44,042 nucleotides of DNA from an uncultured Pseudomonadota bacterium (GTDB taxonomy: Bacteria > Pseudomonadota > Alphaproteobacteria > RF32 > CAG-239), in NCBI GenBank assembly GCA_902763155.1, contig CACWQS010000008.1:1-44042 (forward strand), read 5' to 3'. Made by a program: the position numbers and the translations under genes. Below, one piece after another: positions 1-7,237 of this stretch. How positions within the stretch are numbered: position 1 is the stretch's first letter; each line of letters begins with the position of its first letter. Under the pieces are notes generated by a model. It saw nothing but the letters and a program-made list of their open reading frames with translations, did not search any database and had not been told where the DNA came from.

Positions 1-547
1 GGAAATCCGACACCGGGTTCTCAAGGTTGGAAATTCTGTTCATCTACCGAAGTTGGTGTTGGCGAAAGCTATAAGTGCAATAATCGCAACATGTATAAGG
101 CGTGTGAGCCTAATGAAGAAGCTTTGGAGTGTGCAGAGAGGATAAAAGTTAAAGAAATTTATTATCAAGATGATACATCTAATGTAAAGAACAAATTGGA
201 TTATGGTAGCTGTAGCGCTGGGTATTATAAGGTTCAAGACGTTTGTTCATTAGATGGTCGTAATTATATATATTGTGCTGAATGCCAAGGTTCGGGTAAT
301 GATATGAGTGGAAATCCGACACCGGGTTCTCAAGGTTGGAAATTCTGTTCATCTACCGAAGTTGGTGTTGGCGAAAGCTATAAGTGCAATAATCGCAACA
401 TGTATAAGTAAAGAAAGAGTTGTATGTAATGGTAACTATACAGAAGATAGCAGATATGCTGATAAGCATTGTCCGGATGGAAAGACATTTGTTGCAGAAT
501 GCCAAGATAATTCCGAGCCTCCTGTTACTTGGGGACATTGCAAATAA
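1..547 (+). pseudogene. 3' end of a cysteine-rich repeat protein, frameshifted
   Basis: Frame 1 is open from the left edge to a stop at 409-411. It encodes a Cys-rich repeat: a 33-codon block (G-N-P-T-P-G-S ... N-N-R-N-M-Y-K) occurs at 1-99 and again, base for base, at 310-408, a spacing of 103 codons. Exactly where the identity ends, frame 1 meets TAA, while frame 2 continues in the same Cys-rich style (V-V-C-N-G-N-Y ... W-G-H-C-K) to a stop at 545-547. One extra base near 409 therefore separates two halves of one protein. This may be a real truncation or an assembly error in a repeat array. The gene starts outside the window. The role is unknown; paired cysteines suggest an extracytoplasmic disulfide-bonded protein. 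Confidence 0.6.
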
Positions 548-570
548 ACAATATGTAAATATATAAAATT

Positions 571-597
571 AAAAGGCGGTGGAATTATCCGCCTTTT
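571..597 (+). terminator. Rho-independent terminator
   Basis: The arms AAAGGCGG and CCGCCTTT flank a nine-base loop and lead into a T-run, 25 bases after the Cys-rich repeat gene. The roughly 170 bases from here to tRNA-His hold only a tRNA promoter candidate (TTGACA at 726-731, weak TAAGAA at 749-754). Confidence 0.8.
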
Positions 598-767
598 TGC
601 GCTTTTTATAGTTATCATAACCCGCTTGAGGATAAAGGTAATGGAGAAAAACATGGCAACAAATAAGATTTTCAGGTTTATTAGCCTTACCATCACACAA
701 AAAATTCTTTTGACGTATTTTATTGTTGACATTTATATTTTTTACGGCTAAGAAAGTATTTGCTTAT

Positions 768-845
768 GGCGGATGTAGCTCAGTTGGTTAGAGCGCTGGT
801 TTGTGGTACCAGATGTCGAGAGTTCAAGTCCCTTCATCCGCCCCA
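768..845 (+). tRNA. tRNA-His (GTG)
   Basis: The cloverleaf has a 7-bp acceptor GCGGATG/CATCCGC, the extra 5' G (768) opposite C73 that is diagnostic for tRNA-His, anticodon loop TTGTGGT giving GTG, and an encoded CCA at 843-845. Unlike four other tRNAs here it carries no downstream tail copy. Confidence 0.95.
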
Positions 846-852
846 TTTTACA

Positions 853-881
853 AAAAAACGCTTTTAATAGGCGTTTTTTTA
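853..881 (+). terminator. Terminator of tRNA-His
   Basis: AAAAAACGC pairs with GCGTTTTTT around an eight-base loop. It starts eight bases after the tRNA CCA. Confidence 0.75.
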
Positions 882-944
882 TTTTTGCAACAAAAATATC
901 ATTGACAATGCCTGTTTTTTGTGGCATCTAACATAATGTTTGCT

Positions 945-1021
945 GCGCTCCTAGCTCAGTTGGATAGAGCAACAGCCTTCTAAGCTGTGGGTCGGGCGTT
1001 CGAATCGCCCGGAGCGCGCCA
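945..1021 (+). tRNA. tRNA-Arg (TCT)
   Basis: Acceptor GCGCTCC/GGAGCGC, anticodon loop CTTCTAA giving TCT (reads AGA), T-loop TTCGAAT, discriminator G and encoded CCA. A TTGACA box lies at 902-907, but I see no convincing -10 at 17-18 bases. No tail duplication follows. Confidence 0.95.
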
Positions 1022-1030
1022 TTTTTTTAT

Positions 1031-1060
1031 AAACCGCCAATAAAGAGCGGTTTTGTTTTT
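1031..1060 (+). terminator. Terminator of tRNA-Arg
   Basis: AAACCGC and GCGGTTT arms followed by a T-rich run. hydE starts only 16 bases later, so read-through from the tRNA promoter is possible. Confidence 0.7.
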
Positions 1061-1075
1061 AGGATATATGCTCAA

Positions 1076-2080
1076 ATGTCTGATTTTAGCCGAGAACAGA
1101 TTATCAAATTACTGCAAGATGAGGAAAATGAATCAGACTTACTTAAAAAAGCCGATGCGGTGCGTAAGCAATTTGTTGGCGATGAAGTGCATTTACGCGG
1201 GCTTATAGAGTTCTCCAATATCTGCCGTAATAATTGTCAGTATTGTGGTTTGCAACGCGATAATAAAAGACTGGCACGCTACCACATGAGTGAAGAAGAA
1301 CTGCTGAAAACAGCTAAGCAAGCCGCCGATATGGGATTTAAGACTCTGGTTTTGCAATCCGGTGAAGATTTGTATTATACGCGTGACCGTATGTGCCGCA
1401 TTATTGAAAGTATCAAGAAAAATGACGTGGCGCTAACTTTGAGCATCGGCGAACGTGAATATGACGATTATAAAGCCTTCCGTAATTCCGGTGCCGACCG
1501 CTATTTGATGCGGATTGAAACCACCGATAAAGATTTGTATCATCGCTTGAATCCGGGGATGAACTGGCAACATCGACACGAGTGCCTGATGATGATAAAA
1601 GAATTGGGATATGAGCTTGGTTCCGGTATTATGGTCGGTCTGCCGAATCAAACGATAGAATCTATTGCTGATGATTTGCTTTATCTTAAAAAAATAGGTG
1701 TAGATATGGCCGGTATCGGACCATTTATTCCACATCCGCAAACTCAGCTCAAAAACGCTGTCGGCAATAACTTGCATTTGTCTTTACGAACGATGGCGGT
1801 TATGCGGTTGCTGTTACCTGATATCAATATTCCCGCCACTACCGCTATGGAAAGCCTGCATCCTAAAGGGCGCATAATGGCCCTTAAAGGCGGAGCCAAT
1901 GTGGTAATGCCTAATGTTACCGAAGGCGAGTATCGCCGTCTTTACGAACTGTATCCGGGAAAAGTTTGTGTTGATGATACCCCTCTTCATTGTCGTAGTT
2001 GTATCGGAGCTAAAATTATTGCCATCGGCCGTAAAATAGGGCAAAGTTACGGCGGTCATAACGGACGTCTGCCACTTTAA
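1076..2080 (+). CDS. hydE: [FeFe]-hydrogenase maturation radical SAM enzyme HydE
   Basis: 334 residues, the usual HydE length. HydE is the radical SAM maturase that acts with HydF and HydG to build the 2Fe subcluster of [FeFe] hydrogenases. The radical SAM motif C-R-N-N-C-Q-Y-C (CX3CX2C) lies near residues 50-57, followed by a TIM-barrel pattern with GEDLYYT, a central G-I-M-V-G-L-P strand and G-P-F-I-P-H-P. Near the C-terminus, C-V-D-D-T-P-L-H-C-R-S-C fits the CX7CX2C second cluster site of HydE, which separates it from BioB and PylB. The start at 1076 has AGGA eleven bases upstream; an ATG at 1068 is out of frame. The gene stands alone between tRNA-Arg and a prepilin gene; hydF, hydG and the hydrogenase are not in the window. 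It implies an anaerobic, hydrogen-metabolising host. Confidence 0.9.
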   Translation: MSDFSREQIIKLLQDEENESDLLKKADAVRKQFVGDEVHLRGLIEFSNICRNNCQYCGLQRDNKRLARYHMSEEELLKTAKQAADMGFKTLVLQSGEDLYYTRDRMCRIIESIKKNDVALTLSIGEREYDDYKAFRNSGADRYLMRIETTDKDLYHRLNPGMNWQHRHECLMMIKELGYELGSGIMVGLPNQTIESIADDLLYLKKIGVDMAGIGPFIPHPQTQLKNAVGNNLHLSLRTMAVMRLLLPDINIPATTAMESLHPKGRIMALKGGANVVMPNVTEGEYRRLYELYPGKVCVDDTPLHCRSCIGAKIIAIGRKIGQSYGGHNGRLPL

Positions 2081-2180
2081 AAACTCATAAAGAATATATC
2101 GTATTTTATGTTGACTTATGTTATAATCCAACTATAATTTAAGTGGATTTTGCATTCTAAAATAATTAAGGAGAATAATC

Positions 2181-2876
2181 ATGAGGACTACACAATCAGG
2201 TCGTTCAATGATTGAAATGCTGGGTGTTTTGGCTATTATAGGTGTTCTCTCTGTCGGAGGGATTGCCGGATATTCTAAGGCAATGACAAAATATAAAACC
2301 AACAAAGTTAAAGATCAGGTATCTACGATTGTGGCTAATATCCGCACTTTATATGGACAACAACTATCCTATAGTGGTCTAAATAATCAAACAGCTATTC
2401 CGATGGATGTTATTCCGGAAGAGATGATTGTTAAAGATGGTAATGGAAAGTTAGTAAATGCTTTTAACGGTTCGGTGTTTATTGGCAGTGGAAGTATTGG
2501 CGCCGGTGTTACCGGTGTTAAAAATGACCAGAAAGCCTTTGTAATAGAATATAACGGACTACCTAGAGCTGCTTGTGTGGATTTAGCTACCGGAGATTGG
2601 GGTTCCGGTTCTTCTTCCGGCTTAATGGGTATTAAAGCTACGGGAACGATACCTGCTACAGCTACCACTTCGACACCTGAGGCGATTGCTGATGTCAGTG
2701 AAATTAAATTTCAGGCGAGTGGCGTAAGTTGTGCAGGAGTAAAACCGGTCCAAGGTTCGGTAGTAGCATGTCCTAACGGTACAGAAGTTTCTATACCATT
2801 GCAAGTTGCTCAAGCCGCTATTGCGTGTAATTGCGGCACAGCTAACGGTTGCACAATAGTTTGGAAATATTTTTAG
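2181..2876 (+). CDS. Type IV pilin-like prepilin (class III signal)
   Basis: 231 residues. The N-terminus has a short basic leader, then G-R-S-M-I-E-M-L-G-V-L-A-I-I-G-V-L-S: a prepilin peptidase site after Gly with Glu at mature position 5 and a long hydrophobic helix to about residue 32. Prepilins of this kind are cleaved by PilD/GspO-type peptidases and assembled into type IV pili or pseudopili. The rest is a Gly/Ser/Thr-rich globular domain with cysteines concentrated in the last 50 residues, probably disulfide-bonded outside the cell. AAGGAG lies at 2169-2174, seven bases before ATG. No assembly ATPase or peptidase gene is nearby, so it may be an orphan minor pilin or one of a dispersed family. 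Confidence 0.8.
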   Translation: MRTTQSGRSMIEMLGVLAIIGVLSVGGIAGYSKAMTKYKTNKVKDQVSTIVANIRTLYGQQLSYSGLNNQTAIPMDVIPEEMIVKDGNGKLVNAFNGSVFIGSGSIGAGVTGVKNDQKAFVIEYNGLPRAACVDLATGDWGSGSSSGLMGIKATGTIPATATTSTPEAIADVSEIKFQASGVSCAGVKPVQGSVVACPNGTEVSIPLQVAQAAIACNCGTANGCTIVWKYF

Positions 2877-2949
2877 TTTATAAAGTGTATATAATTTTTT
2901 ACCGTTTTTCTGCGCTTGGAATTTTTTATTATTTAAATAAAAAATATTA

Positions 2950-2978
2950 TTGACAAGCAGTGAAACTTCGGCTATATC
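2950..2978 (+). promoter_or_regulatory. Sigma70 promoter of tRNA-Thr
   Basis: TTGACA, 17 bases, TATATC. The -10 box ends 16 bases before the tRNA 5' end. Confidence 0.75.
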
Positions 2979-2994
2979 CATATACGAATTGATT

Positions 2995-3070
2995 GCCGAC
3001 ATAGCTCAGTTGGTAGAGCTACTGATTTGTAATCAGTGGGTCGGGAGTTCGAGTCTCTCTGTCGGCACCA
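2995..3070 (+). tRNA. tRNA-Thr (TGT)
   Basis: Acceptor GCCGACA/TGTCGGC, anticodon loop TTTGTAA giving TGT, T-loop TTCGAGT, A73 and encoded CCA. The 3' half is copied at 3321-3340. Confidence 0.95.
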
Positions 3071-3110
3071 ATAAAAAGAACACCTCTTCAAAGAGGTGTT
3101 TTTTTATTGG
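3067..3110 (+). terminator. Extended terminator hairpin including the tRNA-Thr CCA end
   Basis: The core ACACCTCTT/AAGAGGTGT is a normal terminator with a T-run. Pairing extends outward so that ACCAATAAAAA, which includes the tRNA CCA, can pair with TTTTTATTGGT. The stem thus overlaps the tRNA 3' end. Confidence 0.7.
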
Positions 3111-3376
3111 TATCAATAACCAGACAAGAACTCTCGACCCACTCGGGTCGGGCCGGAGGAAAAAAATTGCTCCGGTGGAGCAATTTTTAACGACGGGCGA
3201 AGGTTGCTTTTGAGCCAGCAAGCGACAGCGATGCACAGCGAAAAAAAACGCAACCGAGTGCCCGAAGCGCAGTTAGCGATTGCCGAGCGATAGCTTCGGC
3301 AGAGCTTACGAAGCAAGAAAGAGTCTCTCTGTCGGCACCAATAAAAAGAACACCTCTTTGAAGAGGTGTTTTTTTT
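3106..3376. repeat. tRNA-tail element A (tRNA-Thr)
   Basis: Three parts follow tRNA-Thr. (1) 3106-3142, read on the minus strand, is an inverted degenerate copy of the tRNA 3' half: GTGGGTCGAGAGTTC then TTGTC where the tRNA has GTGGGTCGGGAGTTC then GAGTC. (2) 3143-3320 is a GC-rich spacer without a gene. It contains a perfect hairpin at about 3162-3188 (AAAAATTGCTCC / GGAGCAATTTTT). (3) 3321-3340 repeats the tRNA from within the T-loop through CCA, and the copy continues through the terminator to about 3376. The two terminator cores are reverse complements of each other (loops TTCAAA and TTTGAA). The 388-base gap before fba holds nothing else that I can see. Confidence 0.75.
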
Positions 3377-3406
3377 ATTTACATCAACATTTGGTGCCTT
3401 TCTATA

Positions 3407-3435
3407 TAAAAAAAGAGCCGTTAATCGACGGCTCT
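3407..3435 (-). terminator. Terminator of fba
   Basis: Arms AGAGCCGT/ACGGCTCT with a six-base loop; the A-run at 3407-3413 becomes a T-run on the minus strand, 24 bases past the fba stop. Confidence 0.8.
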
Positions 3436-3458
3436 GTATTCTTGTATCATAATAAATC

Positions 3459-4508
3459 TTAGATTTCGCCGGCAGCGTAGCGTTTTGCCATATCCGACAA
3501 TTTAATCGCTTTAATTTTATCAGCTTGTCCGGCTGCACCGAAGGCAATATAGCGATCTTCGCATACTTTTTGCATTTCTTCCATCGCCGGTTTCAAATAT
3601 TTGCGCGGATCAAATTCCGATGGATGTTCGGCATAAATACGGCGAATAGCGCCGGTCATTGCCATACGCGAATCGGTATCTACATTAACCTTCCGCACAC
3701 CCGATTTAATGCCGCGAACAATTTCTTCCACCGGCACACCATAGGTCTGCGGAATCTGCCCGCCATAGGCGTTAATCAAATCTTGCAATTCTTGCGGAAC
3801 AGAAGAAGAACCATGCATTACCAAGTGTGTATTAGGCAATTTAGCATGAATTTTTTCAATAACATCAATAGCTAAAATTTCGCCATCCGGTTTACGGGTA
3901 AATTTATAAGCGCCGTGCGATGTACCAACTGCTACCGCTAAAGCGTCCAAATGCGTCAAACGCACAAATTCTGCCGCTTCATCAGGGTCTGTAACCAAGC
4001 GCTTTTTATCCAATTTTCCTTCAGCACCATGGCCGTCTTCTTTGTCGGCTTTACCGGTTTCAAGCGAACCGATAACACCCAATTCACCTTCTACCGAAGC
4101 GCCGACTGCGTGTGCTCTGGCTACAACTTCTTGAGTAACACGAACATTATATTCAAATGAAGACGGAGTTTTGCCGTCAGCCTCCAATGAGCCATCCATC
4201 ATTACCGAAGAATAGCCGTTAACAATGGCCGACTGGCAAACATCAACGCTGGCGCCGTGGTCTTGGTGCAAACAAATCGGCAATTCCGGAAACATTTCAA
4301 TACCGGCGGCAATCATGTGGCGAATCATCGGATCACCGGCATATTTACGTGCACCGGTAGAAGTTTGAATAATCACCGGAGCATTAACTTTTTTTGCAGC
4401 CTGTAATACCGCTAAAATTTGTTCCATATCATTAATATTAAATGCCGGAACACCATAGTTGTTTTCGGCAGCATGGTCAAGAATTTGACGCATAGAAACT
4501 AAAGGCAT
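3459..4508 (-). CDS. fba: Class II fructose-bisphosphate aldolase
   Basis: 349 residues, the length of class IIB (Calvin subtype) aldolases. It cleaves fructose 1,6-bisphosphate to glyceraldehyde 3-phosphate and dihydroxyacetone phosphate using zinc. Visible signatures are Y-G-V-P-A-F-N-I-N near residue 18, the zinc and catalytic motif L-H-Q-D-H-G, V-M-M-D-G-S, the zinc-binding region G-E-L-G-V-I-G, V-G-T-S-H-G-A-Y-K, and the phosphate-binding H-G-S-S-S-V-P and V-N-V-D-T-D. AAGGAG precedes the start by about six bases. It is a single-gene unit with its own promoter and terminator. Function is secure; it serves glycolysis or gluconeogenesis. Confidence 0.96.
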   Translation of the reverse strand: MPLVSMRQILDHAAENNYGVPAFNINDMEQILAVLQAAKKVNAPVIIQTSTGARKYAGDPMIRHMIAAGIEMFPELPICLHQDHGASVDVCQSAIVNGYSSVMMDGSLEADGKTPSSFEYNVRVTQEVVARAHAVGASVEGELGVIGSLETGKADKEDGHGAEGKLDKKRLVTDPDEAAEFVRLTHLDALAVAVGTSHGAYKFTRKPDGEILAIDVIEKIHAKLPNTHLVMHGSSSVPQELQDLINAYGGQIPQTYGVPVEEIVRGIKSGVRKVNVDTDSRMAMTGAIRRIYAEHPSEFDPRKYLKPAMEEMQKVCEDRYIAFGAAGQADKIKAIKLSDMAKRYAAGEI

Positions 4509-4544
4509 ATTTATCTCCTTGAAAAATTAAGTTTAACTGGACTG

Positions 4545-4572
4545 AATATATGATATTTCAAAATTTTTGCAA
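4545..4572 (-). promoter_or_regulatory. Promoter of fba
   Basis: On the minus strand: TTGCAA, 16 bases, TATATT, ending about 36 bases before the fba start codon. Confidence 0.6.
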
Positions 4573-4614
4573 GCATTATTTTGTTTGTTGCAGTTTCAAC
4601 AATAAGCAACTAAA

Positions 4615-5505
4615 TTAATGACTTTTTGCCGCGGCAATAGCACCCAGCAAGGCTAAAATCTTTGCTCCGGTTTTTTCTTGAAAACGTAATTTATTACGAT
4701 ATTTACGCTTATATACATTTGTTTTCGGATTTTCTCTTGCTTTTTGCTGAATTTTTTCCTTATTTTTTTGGAAATAACGCTCATCATACCCTCGTTCTTT
4801 GCGGTGGCTGTTCAATTTTTTATCATACTCGCGCAACTTTTCCGGATCTTTTTCTTTTAAATCAATCCGCCATTTCTTACGACGCAAACTGATTTCAAGT
4901 TTTCTTGTCTTACGATATGTATCATTATGTTTTCTGTTTGCGGCACGGCGTTCTTCTTGTTTTTCCGGTGGCAATTCATCTATCGGAATATATTTCCACT
5001 TTTTCTTTTGCGGTGTCGCTTCTTGTGCTGCTCTTTGCTCCTTTTCAGGTTGTTTCTCTTCAACTTTTATCTTTATTTCTTGCTTTTCTTGCTTTTCTTG
5101 TTGTTCTTCTTGATACAGTCTCTTAAACTCTGCTATTTTATCTCTAAAACGATCAAAGAAAACCCGGTTAGCTTTAGATAAAGGAATCTCTATAAATCTG
5201 CTTGCCGGTCGGTTGATTCTATCTGCACTCAGTTTGCGAAACGCTTGCGGTGTCATCAGCCAATTACGGTCTTTAGAAAGCGGAATTTTACATGGTAACA
5301 GGCAATAAACGGCATCTATCGTTTCTTCAGAGAAAAAGCCATCATATTCTAAAATACGATTCAAATCAGTGGCGAACAGCAATTCTTTCAGCGGACTTTG
5401 GACAATAAATGCCTCAATCTCTTGGATTTTTTCAGGTTTTCCACCCATCATAGCATAAAAAACCTCAGATAAATCGCTGATTTTTTCAACCTCAAATTTT
5501 TTCAT
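4615..5505 (-). CDS. Unknown charged protein with a Lys/Glu-rich C-terminal half
   Basis: About 296 residues, not recognised. Residues 1-120 look globular, with hydrophobic patches and a L-L-P-C-K-I-P motif. From about 130 it is dominated by Gln/Glu/Lys (Q-E-E-Q-Q-E-K-Q-E-K-Q-E) and then by Arg/Lys segments with repeated aromatic-basic patterns such as R-K-K-W-R and Y-K-R-K-Y-R, ending in a short hydrophobic A-L-L-G-A-I-A-A-A. This suggests a flexible nucleic-acid-binding or scaffold protein, but no function can be assigned. The ATG at 5505 is preferred to 5511 because GAAGGG lies six bases upstream of 5505 and abuts 5511. It is monocistronic, between fba and a divergent lipoprotein gene. Confidence 0.65.
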   Translation of the reverse strand: MKKFEVEKISDLSEVFYAMMGGKPEKIQEIEAFIVQSPLKELLFATDLNRILEYDGFFSEETIDAVYCLLPCKIPLSKDRNWLMTPQAFRKLSADRINRPASRFIEIPLSKANRVFFDRFRDKIAEFKRLYQEEQQEKQEKQEIKIKVEEKQPEKEQRAAQEATPQKKKWKYIPIDELPPEKQEERRAANRKHNDTYRKTRKLEISLRRKKWRIDLKEKDPEKLREYDKKLNSHRKERGYDERYFQKNKEKIQQKARENPKTNVYKRKYRNKLRFQEKTGAKILALLGAIAAAKSH

Positions 5506-5584
5506 TCTCATCCCTTCACTTGGACTTATTATATACTTTTTAGACAGAAAAGCAAGTGTAAAAACCTATCAAAACTCTTTTAAC

Positions 5585-5613
5585 TTGACTTTAATGACAA
5601 AAAAAGGTATAAT
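5585..5613 (+). promoter_or_regulatory. Sigma70 promoter of the small lipoprotein gene
   Basis: TTGACT, 17 bases, TATAAT: near-consensus. Transcription should start near 5620, leaving about 100 bases of leader. Confidence 0.8.
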
Positions 5614-5633
5614 ATTTACAACAACAAATTATT

Positions 5634-5687
5634 ATGGCGTAAGGATTATAAATGCAGGGAAGACTGTAAAAATCCGCCATTTTTTTC
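5634..5687 (+). promoter_or_regulatory. Terminator-like hairpin in the leader
   Basis: ATGGC (5634-5638) and GGATT (5643-5647) can pair with AATCC (5671-5675) and GCCAT (5676-5680), with a small bulge, directly followed by a seven-base T-run. It sits between the promoter and the lipoprotein ORF, so it could be an attenuator or the 3' end of an approximately 70-nt small RNA. I recognise no riboswitch class. Confidence 0.45.
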
Positions 5688-5722
5688 GTTTTGTTGTGAA
5701 ATTAATTTAAAACCAAATAAAT

Positions 5723-6052
5723 ATGAAAAAAAGTATGATTTTTGCAGTTGTTGCTATGATAATAGCGCTCTGCTCAATTTCGTGCTCTTCCGAGAGCACC
5801 AGTGAAAATTCCAGTGAGGCCTCAACGGATACGACCGCTCTCCAAAAGGGCGTTGTTTTTCGGACAGCCGTCTACGGTAGGATCGAGGCAATGACTGATG
5901 TTCTGTTGGAAGATGGAACGCAGTTCTATGCCGCAAGACCTGCCGGCTGTGGCAATAAGGTGAAATTCCTTGCTCCCGGCGATACCGTGTTCTATTACAC
6001 AGAGCACGACGGTGCCTACGGTTACATAGAGGCCATCTATTGGAAAAAATAA
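5723..6052 (+). CDS. Small predicted lipoprotein
   Basis: 109 residues. The N-terminus M-K-K-S-M-I-F-A-V-V-A-M-I-I-A-L-C-S-I-S-C is a signal peptide with a lipobox-like S-I-S-C, followed by a Ser/Thr/Glu linker and a compact domain of about 75 residues (G-V-V-F-R-T-A-V-Y-G-R ... Y-I-E-A-I-Y-W-K-K) likely to be beta-rich. Function unknown. The ATG is preceded by AAACCAAATAAAT with no Shine-Dalgarno, unlike most surrounding genes, and codon choice (CTC, ACG, GGC) differs in feel from neighbours. This start context is common in Bacteroidota, so transfer is possible; see the orphan-gene finding. Confidence 0.7.
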   Translation: MKKSMIFAVVAMIIALCSISCSSESTSENSSEASTDTTALQKGVVFRTAVYGRIEAMTDVLLEDGTQFYAARPAGCGNKVKFLAPGDTVFYYTEHDGAYGYIEAIYWKK

Positions 6053-6056
6053 AAAA

Positions 6057-6085
6057 AGAGGGCGGTGCTTTAAGCATCGTCCTCT
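6057..6085. terminator. Bidirectional terminator
   Basis: AGAGGGCGGTGCT and AGCATCGTCCTCT form a long stem with two mismatches. The A-run to the left supplies the T-run for the leftward ptsN transcript, which ends 28 bases earlier. Confidence 0.7.
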
Positions 6086-6113
6086 ACTGTTTATATAAAC
6101 TTTTTAAGCAAAA

Positions 6114-6557
6114 CTAACTTTGCAACGCCACATAAATTTCGTGCGACGTCTTAGCGGTTCTGATTTTTCGGCAGATATCATCATTTTTCAGCACTCGTGA
6201 AAATGCCGCTAATGCCTGCAAGTGGTCTTCTCCGTTTTGCTCAGAAGAAATTAGAAACGCCAACAGATCGACATCTTTATTATCCAAAGCATCATAGTCA
6301 ACCGCTTTATTCAAGCGCACAAAGGCGGCGATATTATGCTTCAGACCGTCAATGCGTGCATGCGGAAAAGCAACACCATTGCCGTAGCCGGTCGATCCCA
6401 GATTTTCGCGTTCCAAAATTGCTTCAAAAACAACATTACGATCCAGATTTTGCCGTTCCGAAACTACATTAGCAAGCTCTTCCAACAGATGGCGCTTACC
6501 ATCGGCATCAACATCAATCAAAACCATATCTTCCGATAAAATATCAGAAATGTTCAT
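6114..6557 (-). CDS. ptsN: PTS IIA-like nitrogen-regulatory protein PtsN
   Basis: 147 residues from the ATG at 6557, chosen because AAGGA lies about 7-10 bases upstream; an upstream ATG would add 16 non-conserved residues. The fold is EIIA-Ntr: I-S-D-I-L at the N-terminus, E-R-E-N-L-G-S-T-G-Y-G-N-G-V-A-F-P-H-A-R with the phosphorylatable His in the F-P-H-A-R motif, and a C-terminal helix. In Proteobacteria EIIA-Ntr receives phosphate from PtsP and NPr and controls potassium, carbon/nitrogen balance or stress signalling. It is 26 bases after hpf and shares its operon, the standard order, but the usual rpoN upstream is missing. Confidence 0.9.
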   Translation of the reverse strand: MNISDILSEDMVLIDVDADGKRHLLEELANVVSERQNLDRNVVFEAILERENLGSTGYGNGVAFPHARIDGLKHNIAAFVRLNKAVDYDALDNKDVDLLAFLISSEQNGEDHLQALAAFSRVLKNDDICRKIRTAKTSHEIYVALQS

Positions 6558-6583
6558 TATGTTTTCCTTAAAACTGTTTAATT

Positions 6584-7144
6584 TTATTCTGCCGGTTCTA
6601 CCCAACCGATATTGCCGTCTTTACGGCGATATACCATGCTGATGCGGTTGTTGGCACTGTTGCGGAACATTAGCGCACATTCATCAGCCAAATCCATATA
6701 CATCACAGCTTCGCTAACGGTGCAAACTTTAATGTTGGCATCGGTCTCGGCAATAGTCAACGGAGCCGATTCGTCAATGCTCATTTCGTCTTCGGTTTCG
6801 GTCAGCGGAAATACAGATTCGTGAGCCATTTCCACCAAACCGCTCTTACCCTTGTGGTCGTTCAGTTTATTCTTTTGGCGACGCAAACGCGATGCAATAT
6901 GGTTGTTGGCATCATCAAATGCTGAATACGGGTCACCGGCAACACCGGTCCCTTTCAAAACAATATTTTTAGCCGGATGGACGGTAACTTCAGCGTGAAA
7001 TTCTTCTCCTTCTTTGGAAAAATAAACATTGCAACTTATCGGTGCCGGAAAATATTTATTTACTGAATTTTCCATACCTTCTTCTACCCGATTACGCAAT
7101 CTATCGCTGATATCTACCTGTTTTCCTGATAATGTAATTTTCAT
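6584..7144 (-). CDS. hpf: Ribosome hibernation-promoting factor, long form
   Basis: 186 residues from the ATG at 7144 (GAGGT just upstream; the ATG at 7156 lacks a site). The N-terminal S30AE domain, about residues 1-100, shows M-K-I-T-L-S-G-K-Q-V-D-I-S-D-R-L-R and the A-F-D-D-A-N-N-H-I-A-S-R-L-R-R-Q-K-N-K-L helix. A linker follows, then the C-terminal dimerisation domain from about residue 135, including A-L-M-F-R-N-S-A-N-N-R-I-S-M-V-Y-R-R-K-D-G-N-I-G. Long HPF produces 100S ribosome dimers in stationary phase. It is transcribed with ptsN. Confidence 0.92.
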   Translation of the reverse strand: MKITLSGKQVDISDRLRNRVEEGMENSVNKYFPAPISCNVYFSKEGEEFHAEVTVHPAKNIVLKGTGVAGDPYSAFDDANNHIASRLRRQKNKLNDHKGKSGLVEMAHESVFPLTETEDEMSIDESAPLTIAETDANIKVCTVSEAVMYMDLADECALMFRNSANNRISMVYRRKDGNIGWVEPAE

Positions 7145-7237
7145 AATATACCTCATAAAAGTTAAATTCCGGCCCCATGCCGATTGTTTTTTTCTATATT
7201 ATAATACTTTTAAGCAAAAGTAAAGAATTGTTTATTT

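Noticed and set aside
436..732. 98-codon minus-strand ORF near the left edge
   Set aside because: It covers the Cys-rich repeat tail, its terminator and a tRNA promoter; no ribosome site and no protein-like composition.
3280..3462. ORF of 60 codons in the tRNA-Thr element
   Set aside because: It runs through the tail copy, terminator and fba terminator; it is an accident of GC-rich repeat sequence.
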